Positions 6,192 to 6,581 of a stretch of 6,581 bases of DNA are shown here, one piece after another. This DNA is from Bradyrhizobiaceae bacterium (GTDB lineage: Bacteria > Pseudomonadota > Alphaproteobacteria > Rhizobiales > Hyphomicrobiaceae), in contig CANJPN010000351.1 of NCBI GenBank assembly GCA_947475855.1, positions 1-6,581 on the forward strand. The letters are read 5' to 3'. The notes under the pieces were generated by a model. It was given only the letters and a program-made list of their open reading frames with translations. It was not told the DNA's origin and did not search any database. Position 1 is the first letter of the stretch; each line of letters opens with the position of its first letter. The translations under genes were made by a program, and so were the position numbers.

Positions 6192-6581
6192 CTAGCTGCG
6201 CGCCACCTGCTCCCGCAACACAAAGTGCTGCACTTTGCCCATGGCATTGCGGGGGAGGGAGGGCATGAAGCGGTACTCGCGAGGGACCTTGTAGCGGGCG
6301 AGTTCGGCGAGGCAGAAAGCTTCGATGTCGGATGCTGCGATCCGATGGCCGTCGCGCAGGACGATGCAGGCGACGGGGACTTCCTGCCAGCGTGGGTCGG
6401 CGCGCGCGATGACGGCGGCTTCGGCGACCGCGGGATGGGATAGCAGTACGCGCTCGACCTCGGCGGGGTAGATGTTTTCGCCGCCCGAAATGATCATGTT
6501 CTTCTTGCGGTCGTGGACATAGAAATAGCCGTCCGCGTCGCGGGTGCCGATGTCGCCTGAGCAATACCAGCCATCGCGAAG
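6192..6581 (-). CDS. Acyl-CoA synthetase / AMP-dependent ligase, C-terminal 129 residues (partial, runs off right edge)
   Basis: This is the C-terminal end of an ANL-superfamily enzyme that activates a carboxylic acid with ATP and then forms the CoA thioester. The visible part starts inside the A7 motif (GWYCSGD, fragment residues 4-10). It continues through the hinge and A8 region (DRKKNMIISGGENIYPAEVE, 24-43) and ends with the A10 motif PRNAMGKVQ (110-118), whose Lys116 is the catalytic lysine of the adenylation step. All of these residues are intact, so the enzyme looks functional. The SGGENIYPAEVE form is typical of fatty-acyl and aryl-acid CoA ligases. The substrate pocket lies outside the window, so fatty, aromatic or other acids are all possible. 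The frame is continuous from the edge to TAG at 6194-6192. An ATG at 6497 lies inside the hinge motif and is not the true start. G+C is high, like nicX and unlike the pump operon. Confidence 0.88.
   Translation of the reverse strand, partial: LRDGWYCSGDIGTRDADGYFYVHDRKKNMIISGGENIYPAEVERVLLSHPAVAEAAVIARADPRWQEVPVACIVLRDGHRIAASDIEAFCLAELARYKVPREYRFMPSLPRNAMGKVQHFVLREQVARS

Overview
The window reads as chromosomal DNA of a high-GC Gram-negative bacterium. A member of the Burkholderiales is my best guess, based on gene content and G/C-rich codon use in the flanking genes; this is inference and not a phylogenetic result. It holds three complete genes and the ends of two more.

Left part (1-1212): the first 36 bases, on the minus strand, encode the N-terminus of a probable glutathionyl-hydroquinone reductase (xi-class glutathione transferase) that begins with TTG. 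Divergent from it, on the plus strand, is a homologue of NicX, the non-haem iron 2,5-dihydroxypyridine 5,6-dioxygenase. The ~130-base gap between them holds candidate back-to-back promoters and a 10-base tandem repeat.

Middle part (1265-5737, minus strand): a two-gene efflux operon, transcribed from right to left. The periplasmic adaptor (membrane fusion protein) comes first and is followed after 33 bases by a 1045-residue RND permease of the CzcA/CusA heavy-metal-efflux type. The permease keeps the three acidic residues of the CzcA TM4 proton path, but the residues around them differ from the usual signature, so the substrate is uncertain. No outer-membrane channel gene and no regulator lie in the window. 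The adaptor carries an RxxxLxxxxxxS motif, which suggests it docks to a TolC-like channel encoded elsewhere. The operon is visibly lower in G+C than the genes on either side.

Right part (5738-6581): 454 bases with no convincing gene, lower in G+C, containing the probable control region of the pump and a weak terminator. Next is the C-terminal 129 residues of an acyl-CoA synthetase (AMP-binding, ANL superfamily) on the minus strand, cut by the window edge.

The flanking genes fit a catabolic or detoxification background for aromatic compounds and acids. The pump looks like an accessory insertion among them. I see no RNA gene, CRISPR array or recognisable insertion sequence, and no clearly new system. 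The most unusual items are the atypical permease signature and the solitary nicX next to a hydroquinone reductase.
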